NCBI GenBank assembly: GCA_002414205.1
Contig: DHYQ01000026.1
Coordinates: 1-13,683 of the forward strand
Length of the DNA: 13,683 nt
Reading direction: 5' to 3'
Source: Gallionellaceae bacterium UBA5126
GTDB taxonomy: Bacteria > Pseudomonadota > Gammaproteobacteria > Burkholderiales > Gallionellaceae
Position numbers and translations under genes: made by a program. Every line of letters begins with the position of its first letter. The first letter of the stretch is position 1. Below, one piece after another: positions 6,680 to 13,683 of this stretch. The notes beneath the pieces are model-generated. The model made no database searches and had not been told where the DNA came from. It saw only the letters and a list, made by a program, of their open reading frames with translations.

Positions 6680-7987
6680 TCAATACTCCATGTGAATACG
6701 GAAGCCATAGACATCCGCCGGGCCACGATACTGATTGAAGGAAGGATGGTTAACGCGTTGATAATCCACGGTAAACTGCACACCATCTCGCAGCTTCCAG
6801 TTGTAATACGTCTCAAAAATAGTCTGCACGCCATACGCAAACGCGCCTTGCGTGTTCAACAAGGTGACGCCACCCGCCAACAAATAGGCACGCCGCTCCG
6901 GTGAAATGTAATTGTTTTTCACGACGAACCCCAGCAAATCATCCGGGCGATCCCAACTCATGCCCTTGAGTGTCACCCCAACGGTTGCGGAATCATCAAC
7001 ATCCAGATACGACCAGGTTTCCGAGCGTCCATCGCTCATCATCACGCGACAAAAGACCCCTAGATTGTCGGTAATCGACTGTTCAAAATCCGCACCAACG
7101 CCATACTTCACCCGGTCAAACTGCTGCACCGCACGCACGTCTGGCGCACGATTTGGTAAACGCCGTTGCACCGCATCCAAAAATTGCCCAAACGCACCGC
7201 GATTACGCCACAGCAAAACACGTGCCCGTCCTTCACGCCCCGCGACCTGATGCTTGTGCTCCAATTCCACCTGCTGACCATAATGACGCAACACATTGGT
7301 ATCCAGATTAAAGCCAAACTGCGCTTTCGGCAGCATGGCGTGAGAAACCCGTAACACCCAATCAGGCTGATAGCGCTCCAACGCCACGGCCCAAGTGTAG
7401 CCATGTGCATCACCAGCATAGTCATACGCGGCGTAGGTCGAGTTAGACCAATTCATAAAAAACAGGGTGGGATCAAAGGTATAGGAGTTTTTACCGAATA
7501 TATCCACCAGGGAAAACTGTCCGGCGGTCAGCACCCAGCGATTGACATCCACCTTGCCGGATAACTGATTTTCGCTACCCGCCAGATATTCCTGCCCGCC
7601 GCCTTCACCCCATGTTTGGCGCAAAAATGCCCGTGACAAGAAAAAAGTCGGGCGTCCACGATCGACAATGTCTTCCTGGTTGCTGGCCCCGCCGACATCT
7701 GCCATGGCCCAAAATGGAGCGGTCTGCTCAATCTCAGCATTGAGATAAACCTCAGCACCGTCCCAAACACGCTTGGCGACGTGGGCCACCAGATTCAGGC
7801 TGTAACTTTTGTCCATGGGCGTGACCAAGGACTGCGTCGCGGTCTGAGTCACAATGGACTGTTTCTTTTGCCAGACATAGGTGGTATGCAGCAAAAGATG
7901 CTCATCTTCTTCTTTCTGCGGAATGTCTTCCGCTTGAACAGGCCAAGACAGCACGCCGAGCAAGAGACAAAAATATAATTTTTTCAT
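6680..7987 (-). CDS. OprB-family (carbohydrate-selective type) outer-membrane porin, intact copy
   Basis: Outer-membrane beta-barrel protein (435 aa) with a clear signal peptide (MKKLYFCLLLGVLSWPVQA, cut before EDIPQK) and a barrel-type C-terminus RIHMEY. Family features are the segment FLRQTWGEGGGQE, the QFSLVDIF and MNWSNSTYAAYDYAGDAHGYTWAVALE strands, HYGQQVELEHKHQVAGREGRARVLLWRNRGAFG, DGRSETWSYLDVDD, and the last strands TIFETYYNWKL..FTVDYQ..NHPSFNQYRGP. This arrangement matches OprB porins, which pass glucose and other small solutes; the actual substrate here is unknown. It lies 112 bp downstream of the RND pump gene in the same direction, so it may be cotranscribed with the efflux operon or have its own promoter. 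I see no convincing Shine-Dalgarno before the ATG at 7987. The alternative is a general outer-membrane channel not specific for sugars. Confidence 0.85.
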   Translation of the reverse strand: MKKLYFCLLLGVLSWPVQAEDIPQKEEDEHLLLHTTYVWQKKQSIVTQTATQSLVTPMDKSYSLNLVAHVAKRVWDGAEVYLNAEIEQTAPFWAMADVGGASNQEDIVDRGRPTFFLSRAFLRQTWGEGGGQEYLAGSENQLSGKVDVNRWVLTAGQFSLVDIFGKNSYTFDPTLFFMNWSNSTYAAYDYAGDAHGYTWAVALERYQPDWVLRVSHAMLPKAQFGFNLDTNVLRHYGQQVELEHKHQVAGREGRARVLLWRNRGAFGQFLDAVQRRLPNRAPDVRAVQQFDRVKYGVGADFEQSITDNLGVFCRVMMSDGRSETWSYLDVDDSATVGVTLKGMSWDRPDDLLGFVVKNNYISPERRAYLLAGGVTLLNTQGAFAYGVQTIFETYYNWKLRDGVQFTVDYQRVNHPSFNQYRGPADVYGFRIHMEY

Positions 7988-8041
7988 GATGTTATTGTTC
8001 TATTGGTGCGCATGGATTGATAAAAACTTACGCCAACCAAG

Positions 8042-8063
8042 CATACAGTTTCCAAACTGCATG
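8042..8063 (-). other. Hairpin/palindrome between pump gene and porin 1
   Basis: On the minus strand CATGCAGTT and AACTGTATG flank a TGGA tetraloop, giving a 9-bp stem with one G-U wobble (8063-8055 with 8050-8042). The next bases are CTTGGTTGGCG, with no U-tract, so it is not a standard terminator. It could be a processing or stability element between efflux and porin messages, a weak attenuator, or a regulator site. The rest of the 7988-8099 gap shows no promoter I would defend. Confidence 0.4.
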
Positions 8064-8099
8064 GGTAAAAAGTCATTTTTTCAGACATTCACGCACAGA

Positions 8100-11000
8100 C
8101 TAAGCGTTGGGTTGCTCAAACTCCTTACGCGCTTCATCCGCAAAAACGGGGTACAACATGGGCAACAACAACAAAGTAAACAGCGTACCCGTCACCATCC
8201 CGCCCACAATCACGACCGCAAAGGGTCGCTGCGTTTCGGAACCGACACCATGCGATAAGGCCGCAGGCAACAAGCCCAAACCCGCCATCAAAGCGGTCAT
8301 CAGAATCGCACGCAAACGGGCGACTGCCCCTTCCAATACGGCTTCCACGACATCCTTACCCTTCATCATGATTTCCATGAACTGCTCAACCATGATCACC
8401 CCGTTTTGCACCGAGATGCCCGCCACGGCAATAAAACCCACCGCTGCCGAAACGGACATATGCAAACCCGCCAAACCGAGCGCAGCAAAGCCGCCAATAA
8501 AGGTAAATGGCACCATGAACAACACCAGCAGCGACTTACGCATGGAGCGGAAAGCCCAGAACAGCAAGATAAAGATCGACAACACCGACACTGGCACAAT
8601 GAACTTCAAGCGTGCAACGGCACGTTGCTGATTCTCAAATTGCCCGCCCCACTTCAGATAGTAGCCCTTGGGTAATTTAACTTCGGCATCCACTTTCTGC
8701 ATCGCCTCAGCCACAAACCCCCCTTGGTCACGGTTCACCAAGTTGGCTTTCACGGCAACCAAACGTCCGCCATTTTCCCGCCCAATCCGGCCCGCCCCCT
8801 GACGCACCTGAACATCCGCAATTTCCGCTAGGGGAATCGTTTCAAAACCTAATCCACGACTAGAATCCCAAGCAATATGATGTGACATGGCCCCGGTATC
8901 GGGCAGCCTGATAGGCAAGTCGCCAACATCATCCACCGCATCCCGGAAACGTTTATCCAAACGCAAGGTGACATCAAAGCGCCGATCGCCTTCATAAAAC
9001 AAATTAACCGCATCGCCAGACAAGGCCGTTTGCAAGGTGGCATTCACATCTGCCACCTTAATGCCATAGCGAGCCATCTTTTCACGATTCAGTACAATGT
9101 TCAGTTCAGTTTGCCCACCAATTTTGATGGCGCCTACATCTGTAGCCCCCCGAATATTGCGCAAAATACTGGCGACTTGCTCACTTTTCTCTTCGAGAAT
9201 TTCCAGATCCGGACCATAAATTTTGACCGCAATTTCACCCTTCACACCGGACAGGGCTTCTTCCAAGTTGTCCTGAATCACTTGGGAAAAGTTGGTCGGC
9301 ACGCCCGGAATTTGGCGAATTCTGGCTTCCATGCTGGCAATCAATGACTCCTTGTCAGGATAATCCTTCCGCCATCCTTCCTTGGGATGCAGATCCGCCA
9401 TCACTTCAAGATTGTTAGGCCCCTTGGGATCGGTACCATCATCCGGTCGCCCAACTTGAGTGACCACATGATTGACTTCCTCGTTGTAGCTATTCAGGAT
9501 TTGCCGAACCTGAATTTCAATTTCCTTGGTTTTTTCCAAGGAGGTCGAAGGCGGCAAGGTGATCGTCAACCAGATATTCCCCTCATCCAGCTTGGGCAAG
9601 AACTCACTCCCCAGACGCGGAGACAGTGCCAGTGTGAATACCAACAATGCGACCGAGGATGCGACCAGGACACGCCGATGGCTTTGCGCCCAAACCAGGA
9701 AACGTACATAAGCCTCTTGCATGGCATGCATCCAGCCACTATGTTTCTCAGCCAAATCGCCGTTACGCATCGCATAGCTGACCAAGACCGGCACCAAGGT
9801 CAACGTCAAAATCACCGCGCCCAACAACGCAAAGGACAAAGTAAACGCCATGGGAGAGAAAATTTTACCTTCTACACGCTGAAAGGTAAAAATAGGCAGA
9901 AACGCCAGAATAATGATGCCCTTGGAAAAAAGAATCGGCTTGCCAAGTTCGATCACAGTATTTTTCAGGGTGTGCATACGCCAAGAGTAACTGGCATGTT
10001 GCGGGTAGCGTTCGATGTTGGCGTGTGCCAACTTCACCATCAGCGCTTCAACCAACACCACCGCACTGTCGATGATAATCCCGAAGTCCACCCCACCTAG
10101 CGAAATCAGGTTCGCAGAAACGCCCTTGTAATCCATCAACACAAAAGCGAATAACAAGGACAGCGGAATAATGGTTGCAACCGCCAGCGCCGCTTGCCAA
10201 CTACGCAAGAAGATAATCAGGATGGCAACCACCAGCAAAGCGCCGACCACCAAGTTGTGAACCACCGTATGCACCGTATGTTCGACCAACTGAGTACGGT
10301 CATAGTAGGGTACCAAACGCACCCCTTCCGGCAGCTTGTACTTGATTTCTTCAATTTTCGCCTTGAGCGCCCCCACCACCTTGGTAGCGTTTTGCCCCTT
10401 GGTCATCTGTACAATGCCCTGCACAACATTTGTGCGTTCATCGAAAGCCACCATGCCAGACAAAGGACGCGGCCCGGTTTCCACCGTCGCCACATCCTTG
10501 ACCAAAATACCGCGCCCGGAGCGGGCCACAATCACCACATGCTTGATGTCATCCAGATTCTGGAATAAACCAATCCCACGAATCACCAAGGCTTCATCGC
10601 CACGCCGCATGATACCGCCGCCACTATTGGCACTATTGTTTGCCACGACCTCCGCAACCTGATCAATGGTGATGTTGTACTTGCGCAGCAACGTGGGATC
10701 CACACGCACTTGATACTCGCGCACTTCGCCGCCAAAGCTGACGATGTCTGCAATGCCGGGCACTGTACGCAACGCGGGACGGATGATCCAGTCCTGTAAC
10801 GCACGCACATCATCCAGTTTCATGCTTGGCGGCGCTTCCAGTACATAACGGAACACCTCCCCTACCGCATTGGTCAGAGGCGCAATGCTAGGCATGATGC
10901 CGTTGGGCAAGGTGACGTTCTGCAATTTTTCCAACGTTTGCTGCCGCGCAAAATAGTCATCAGTACCATCGGCAAAGGTCAACGTGACCACTGACAAGCC

Positions 11001-11264
11001 CATAATGGAAATGGAGCGTAACTGTGTCATCTTGGCGACGCCGCTCATTTCGCGCTCAATCGGCAAGGTGACACTACGCTCCACTTCTTCAGGCGCAAAA
11101 CCAGGCGCTTGAGTTACAACCAAAACTTGCACGTCCTGCACATCGGGCGACGCCTCAATGGGCAAATTCAGCCACGCATTCCAGCCGAAGAGAACCAGCA
11201 CAGCAGCGCCCACCAGCACAAACACCCGCTGTTGCAACGCAAAGGTAATGAGTTTTTCGACCAT
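8100..11264 (-). CDS. Heavy-metal-type RND efflux pump (CzcA/CusA family inner-membrane protein)
   Basis: Proton-driven inner-membrane pump (1054 aa) that exports ions or small cationic substrates from the periplasm/cytoplasm through the adaptor and outer-membrane partners. Architecture is standard RND: TM1 about 12-31, a periplasmic porter/docking loop, TM2-6 about 336-500, TM7 about 532-548, a second loop, and TM8-12 about 888-1041. TM4 carries VDFGIIIDSAVVLVEA with Asp393, Asp399 and Glu406, the acidic proton-relay pattern of heavy-metal RND proteins. The usual Asn after that Glu is Ala here. Family pieces such as PGFAPEEVERSVTLPIE, GSEFLPKLDEGN and VAGISVQNGVIM are present. Residues about 788-808 look like an insertion with a His-His pair. 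The ATG lies one base after the adaptor stop, implying coupling. The metal (Zn/Co/Cd, Ni or Cu/Ag) cannot be decided, so I give no symbol. Confidence 0.95.
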   Translation of the reverse strand: MVEKLITFALQQRVFVLVGAAVLVLFGWNAWLNLPIEASPDVQDVQVLVVTQAPGFAPEEVERSVTLPIEREMSGVAKMTQLRSISIMGLSVVTLTFADGTDDYFARQQTLEKLQNVTLPNGIMPSIAPLTNAVGEVFRYVLEAPPSMKLDDVRALQDWIIRPALRTVPGIADIVSFGGEVREYQVRVDPTLLRKYNITIDQVAEVVANNSANSGGGIMRRGDEALVIRGIGLFQNLDDIKHVVIVARSGRGILVKDVATVETGPRPLSGMVAFDERTNVVQGIVQMTKGQNATKVVGALKAKIEEIKYKLPEGVRLVPYYDRTQLVEHTVHTVVHNLVVGALLVVAILIIFLRSWQAALAVATIIPLSLLFAFVLMDYKGVSANLISLGGVDFGIIIDSAVVLVEALMVKLAHANIERYPQHASYSWRMHTLKNTVIELGKPILFSKGIIILAFLPIFTFQRVEGKIFSPMAFTLSFALLGAVILTLTLVPVLVSYAMRNGDLAEKHSGWMHAMQEAYVRFLVWAQSHRRVLVASSVALLVFTLALSPRLGSEFLPKLDEGNIWLTITLPPSTSLEKTKEIEIQVRQILNSYNEEVNHVVTQVGRPDDGTDPKGPNNLEVMADLHPKEGWRKDYPDKESLIASMEARIRQIPGVPTNFSQVIQDNLEEALSGVKGEIAVKIYGPDLEILEEKSEQVASILRNIRGATDVGAIKIGGQTELNIVLNREKMARYGIKVADVNATLQTALSGDAVNLFYEGDRRFDVTLRLDKRFRDAVDDVGDLPIRLPDTGAMSHHIAWDSSRGLGFETIPLAEIADVQVRQGAGRIGRENGGRLVAVKANLVNRDQGGFVAEAMQKVDAEVKLPKGYYLKWGGQFENQQRAVARLKFIVPVSVLSIFILLFWAFRSMRKSLLVLFMVPFTFIGGFAALGLAGLHMSVSAAVGFIAVAGISVQNGVIMVEQFMEIMMKGKDVVEAVLEGAVARLRAILMTALMAGLGLLPAALSHGVGSETQRPFAVVIVGGMVTGTLFTLLLLPMLYPVFADEARKEFEQPNA

Positions 11265-11265
11265 G

Positions 11266-12438
11266 TTAGATATCGCCAGACAATTCTGAATTCAGCAACA
11301 AAGCACCGGTCACCACCAAGCGCTCGCCTTTTTTCAGATTACGCTTGACGTAGCTATATTCCCGGCCTTTAACACCCAATTCAACTTTGCGGCGCTGGAA
11401 CTCGCCTGGGGACATTTCGACGAACACATAGCTGGCATTACCCAACGTAAAAATCGCGGTATTAGGAATGCGTGGCACAGAAACCTCTTCTGCGTCGTCA
11501 TCCTTCAAAATGTGTACGCGGGCGAACATCTCAGCTTTCAATTTGTGCTCTTGATTGTTGTCGATATCCGCACGCACTTGAATACGGCGCGTCACTGGAT
11601 CCAGTACGTTACCAACCACCGAAATCACCCCTTCGAACTCATCTCCAGGATCGGTGTAAGCATCCACCTGAACGCTAATTTTTTGACCAACTTTAATCTG
11701 CGTAATATAAATTTCCGGCAAATCAATATAGATCCACAGATGACGAGGATTGGTAATGACCAGTAAAGGATTACTGGCATCTGGACGAACTTCCGTGCCA
11801 TTGGTCACTTGACGCTCACTCACAACGCCATCAATCGGGGCGCGCAAAATGTAGTCTTTCTCCGTGCTGCCGCCACTTAGATTGTTATAGCGTGCAACGG
11901 CACGCTGCGATTCTGCTTCGGCCTGATGAAAATCAGCTTCGGCAACTTCCAGATCTCGTTGCGCAATTGCCTTGGCTTCAAACAATTGCTTGGCACGCTC
12001 GAATATCTGCTGCTTATGCAACAAATCACTGTTTGCCTTACTTCGATCTGCGGCTGCCTGGGCAAATTCTGGCGAATTAATCCGCAACAAGGGGTCACCC
12101 TTTTTGACTGTTTCACCTGCATCGATCAAGATCTCTACGACGCGCCCTGCCACCGGGGTAAACAGCCGTGCGGTCATATTGTCGTCGTAATCCAAGCGGG
12201 CATTCAGCGAATCAATGGCGGGCTCGGGAAACAGCTTGACCGTATCGACCTGCAAAAAAGCCAACTGCGGCGCATGTGCAGAAAAGCGGATCGTATCTGT
12301 ACGCGGCTTTTCTTTGGCGACTGGTGCCTGCTCAGCCGCATCTTGCTTCAGCTTGGCCTGATACCAACCATACCCAGCCGCCAGCAAGGCGAATCCTGCA
12401 ATGCCCAGCAATATTTTTTTCGTTATTTTTAATTTCAT
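11266..12438 (-). CDS. RND efflux periplasmic adaptor (CzcB/CusB-like membrane-fusion protein)
   Basis: Periplasmic adaptor (390 aa) that links the inner-membrane pump to the outer-membrane channel. An N-terminal anchor (ILLGIAGFALLAAGYGWY, about 9-26) is followed by a charged linker. Next come a barrel-sandwich/lipoyl half (FTPVAGRVVEILIDAGETVKKGDPLLRI), an alpha-helical coiled-coil hairpin rich in Ala, Gln and Glu (about 115-180), the second lipoyl half (YILRAPIDGVVSERQVTNGTEV), and beta-barrel and membrane-proximal domains. I see neither a His-rich metal-binding N-terminal domain as in some CzcB proteins nor a Met cluster as in CusB, so substrate type is open. The frame could begin with GTG at 12444, but the AGGAG site would then be only 3 bases away. 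ATG at 12438 has a 9-base spacing and is preferred. The gap to the upstream outer-membrane gene is 31 bp from this start. Confidence 0.93.
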   Translation of the reverse strand: MKLKITKKILLGIAGFALLAAGYGWYQAKLKQDAAEQAPVAKEKPRTDTIRFSAHAPQLAFLQVDTVKLFPEPAIDSLNARLDYDDNMTARLFTPVAGRVVEILIDAGETVKKGDPLLRINSPEFAQAAADRSKANSDLLHKQQIFERAKQLFEAKAIAQRDLEVAEADFHQAEAESQRAVARYNNLSGGSTEKDYILRAPIDGVVSERQVTNGTEVRPDASNPLLVITNPRHLWIYIDLPEIYITQIKVGQKISVQVDAYTDPGDEFEGVISVVGNVLDPVTRRIQVRADIDNNQEHKLKAEMFARVHILKDDDAEEVSVPRIPNTAIFTLGNASYVFVEMSPGEFQRRKVELGVKGREYSYVKRNLKKGERLVVTGALLLNSELSGDI

Positions 12439-12447
12439 TACCACACT

Positions 12448-12452
12448 CTCCT
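12448..12452 (-). promoter_or_regulatory. Ribosome binding site deciding the adaptor start
   Basis: The minus strand reads AGGAG at 12452-12448. It is 9 bases before ATG 12438 but only 3 bases before the in-frame GTG 12444, so it supports the ATG. Confidence 0.7.
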
Positions 12453-12469
12453 AGAGCCGCCTTCGCCGC

Positions 12470-13683
12470 TCATGCACCTTGTTCTGGACGATTCCACCAG
12501 CCCCCCCCCAAGGATTGATACAGCGTTGCGGTATCCCCTAAGCGGTTGGTCTGGGCTTGAATAAAATTGACGACCGCAAGCTGATACGCTTGGTCTGCTT
12601 GTAATTGCGCTTGATAACTCACCAAGCCCAGTTGATATTGTTTGTGTGTCAATTGCATGACATGCTCTGCGGCCTGCTTGGAACGCGCAGCGGCCTGCAA
12701 GGCATCGGCATCCGAGCGGATGGTATAAAGGGTATCCGCAACGTTTTGCAAGGCCAGCATCACGGTGCTGCGATATAGCGCCCCCGCCTGAATAGCCCCC
12801 TCAGCCGCCGCTTGGGAACGCGCCTTTAAGGTGCCCCCATCAAAAATAACCGTCGCCACGCTGGCGGCGAGATTGAAAAAACCGCCGCCATGCTTGAACA
12901 TCCAGCCTGGCGTGGTTGCCATACCACCTATACCCGCCATCAAAGTAAATTGCGGCAAGCGATTGGCAACCGCCACCCCAGCTTCCGCGCTGGCATAACG
13001 CAATTGCGCCTCCGCCGCGCGCACATCGGGACGCTGCTCAACCAAACGGGAAGGCAGACTCAACGGCAACTCCTGCGGCAATTGAAAATCACTTAATTCA
13101 AACTGCTCGGACAACGCCTGATCAGGCGCTTGCCCAACCAAGGTATTCAGCAAATTGCGCGTTTGATCCAGTTGCTTGCGCAATGGAATGATGGCTTGCT
13201 CAGACAGCGCCAACGCAGATTCCTGCCCTGCGACCTCCATCTCGGAGACATAACCCAGCTTCAACTGCTTACGCATGCTGTCCAACATTTCCTGATTGGT
13301 TTTCAGCACAATCTCCATGGCCGCCAACTGTGCCCGCAATGAGGCCTCCTGCACCGCCGCCGCCACCACATTACTGGCCAAGGTCAGATAAGCCGCCTCC
13401 AACTGCGCTTGCTGCAACAACACTTGTGATTCAGCAGACTCCACCATGCGCCGGTTCAGACCAAAAACATCTGGCGCGTACCCCACGGTCAATTGCGCAA
13501 CGTGGAAATTATAGAAAACCGCCTGATTGGCAAAGGCGGGATTTTGATTCCCTTGCAAGACCTGACCATTCCCCTGCAAACCAGGGGCATTACTGCTCAT
13601 ATTGCCCGCCAGCTTGGAACGATACGGGGTATAGCTGGCGCCGACCGTTGGGTAAAAATAGCCACGCTGGGCATCCGTGTAGG
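12470..13683 (-). CDS. Outer-membrane efflux factor, TolC/NodT (CusC-like) family, cut by right edge
   Basis: Outer-membrane channel of the tripartite pump. The frame is open to the right edge: upstream of the first visible Met (13600) it continues with YTDAQRGYFYPTVGASYTPYRSKLAGN, so that Met is internal and the true start plus signal peptide/lipobox lie outside. The visible 403 codons show the two-repeat OMF pattern with long alpha-helices (AESQVLLQQAQLEAAYLTLASNV; RSKQAAEHVMQLTHKQYQLGLVSYQAQLQAD) and the hallmark LVEQRPDVRAAEAQLRYASAEAGVAVANRLPQ of NodT-type factors. VATVIFDGGTLKARSQAAA and the C-terminal TATLYQSLGGGW are also typical. Whether it is an acylated lipoprotein cannot be seen. 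It is the first visible gene of the efflux operon, followed by adaptor and pump; any promoter or metal sensor would be beyond 13683. Confidence 0.93.
   Translation of the reverse strand, partial: YTDAQRGYFYPTVGASYTPYRSKLAGNMSSNAPGLQGNGQVLQGNQNPAFANQAVFYNFHVAQLTVGYAPDVFGLNRRMVESAESQVLLQQAQLEAAYLTLASNVVAAAVQEASLRAQLAAMEIVLKTNQEMLDSMRKQLKLGYVSEMEVAGQESALALSEQAIIPLRKQLDQTRNLLNTLVGQAPDQALSEQFELSDFQLPQELPLSLPSRLVEQRPDVRAAEAQLRYASAEAGVAVANRLPQFTLMAGIGGMATTPGWMFKHGGGFFNLAASVATVIFDGGTLKARSQAAAEGAIQAGALYRSTVMLALQNVADTLYTIRSDADALQAAARSKQAAEHVMQLTHKQYQLGLVSYQAQLQADQAYQLAVVNFIQAQTNRLGDTATLYQSLGGGWWNRPEQGA

Noticed and set aside
8611..8624. 14-base inverted repeat CGTGCAACGGCACG, also present near 11891
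   Set aside because: Both copies are inside coding sequence and encode the same peptide piece QRAVAR in two unrelated positions of pump and adaptor; coincidence of codon choice is enough.
12470..13600. Outer-membrane factor starting at the ATG at 13600
   Set aside because: The frame stays open and protein-like to the right edge and no signal sequence follows that Met, so it is internal to a gene cut by the window.
1..13683. tRNA, rRNA, CRISPR array, transposase, integrase or direct-repeat attachment sites
   Set aside because: None seen on either strand; nearly all the sequence is occupied by the minus-strand genes listed.

Overview
All recognisable genes lie on the minus strand, so biological reading order runs from the right edge (13683) to the left edge (1). 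The window looks like the chromosome of a Gram-negative proteobacterium. The most likely group is Betaproteobacteria, possibly near Neisseriales. That placement is an inference from the acpP-fabF-pabC-mltG-tmk-holB-tatD gene order and the style of the AcpP and HolB proteins; no rRNA or other decisive marker is present.

Right part (about 13683-8100): a tripartite RND efflux operon of the heavy-metal type. It contains an outer-membrane factor of the TolC/NodT family (cut by the right edge), a periplasmic adaptor, and a full-length 1054-residue CzcA/CusA-type pump. The genes are tightly packed (about 31 bp and 1 bp gaps). The pump carries the acidic TM4 signature DFG-x3-D-x6-E, but the metal cannot be assigned from the sequence.

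Middle part (7987-5324): two tandem paralogues of the OprB-type outer-membrane porin family. The first is intact (435 aa). The second is open over 438 codons except for one in-frame TGA at codon 265, which sits where the first paralogue and the family carry Arg. A single CGA-to-TGA transition explains it, and reading frame and homology continue undisturbed for the remaining 173 codons. This is the most unusual observation in the window.

Left part (5323-1): a housekeeping block. It starts with a good extended -10 promoter, then acpP and fabF (fatty-acid synthesis). A near-perfect intrinsic terminator with a GNRA loop follows fabF. After it come pabC (p-aminobenzoate/folate), mltG (peptidoglycan terminase), tmk (dTMP kinase), holB (DNA polymerase III delta prime) and tatD (cut by the left edge). 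These last five overlap or are separated by only 1-8 bp and look translationally coupled. The terminator means they are transcribed by readthrough or from a promoter inside fabF. The usual fabD/fabG genes are not next to acpP; the porin/efflux block occupies that place. No pilZ gene lies between holB and tatD.

I found no tRNA, rRNA, CRISPR array, insertion sequence or recombinase. No gene-free stretch exceeds 300 bases; the longest gaps are 109-112 bp.
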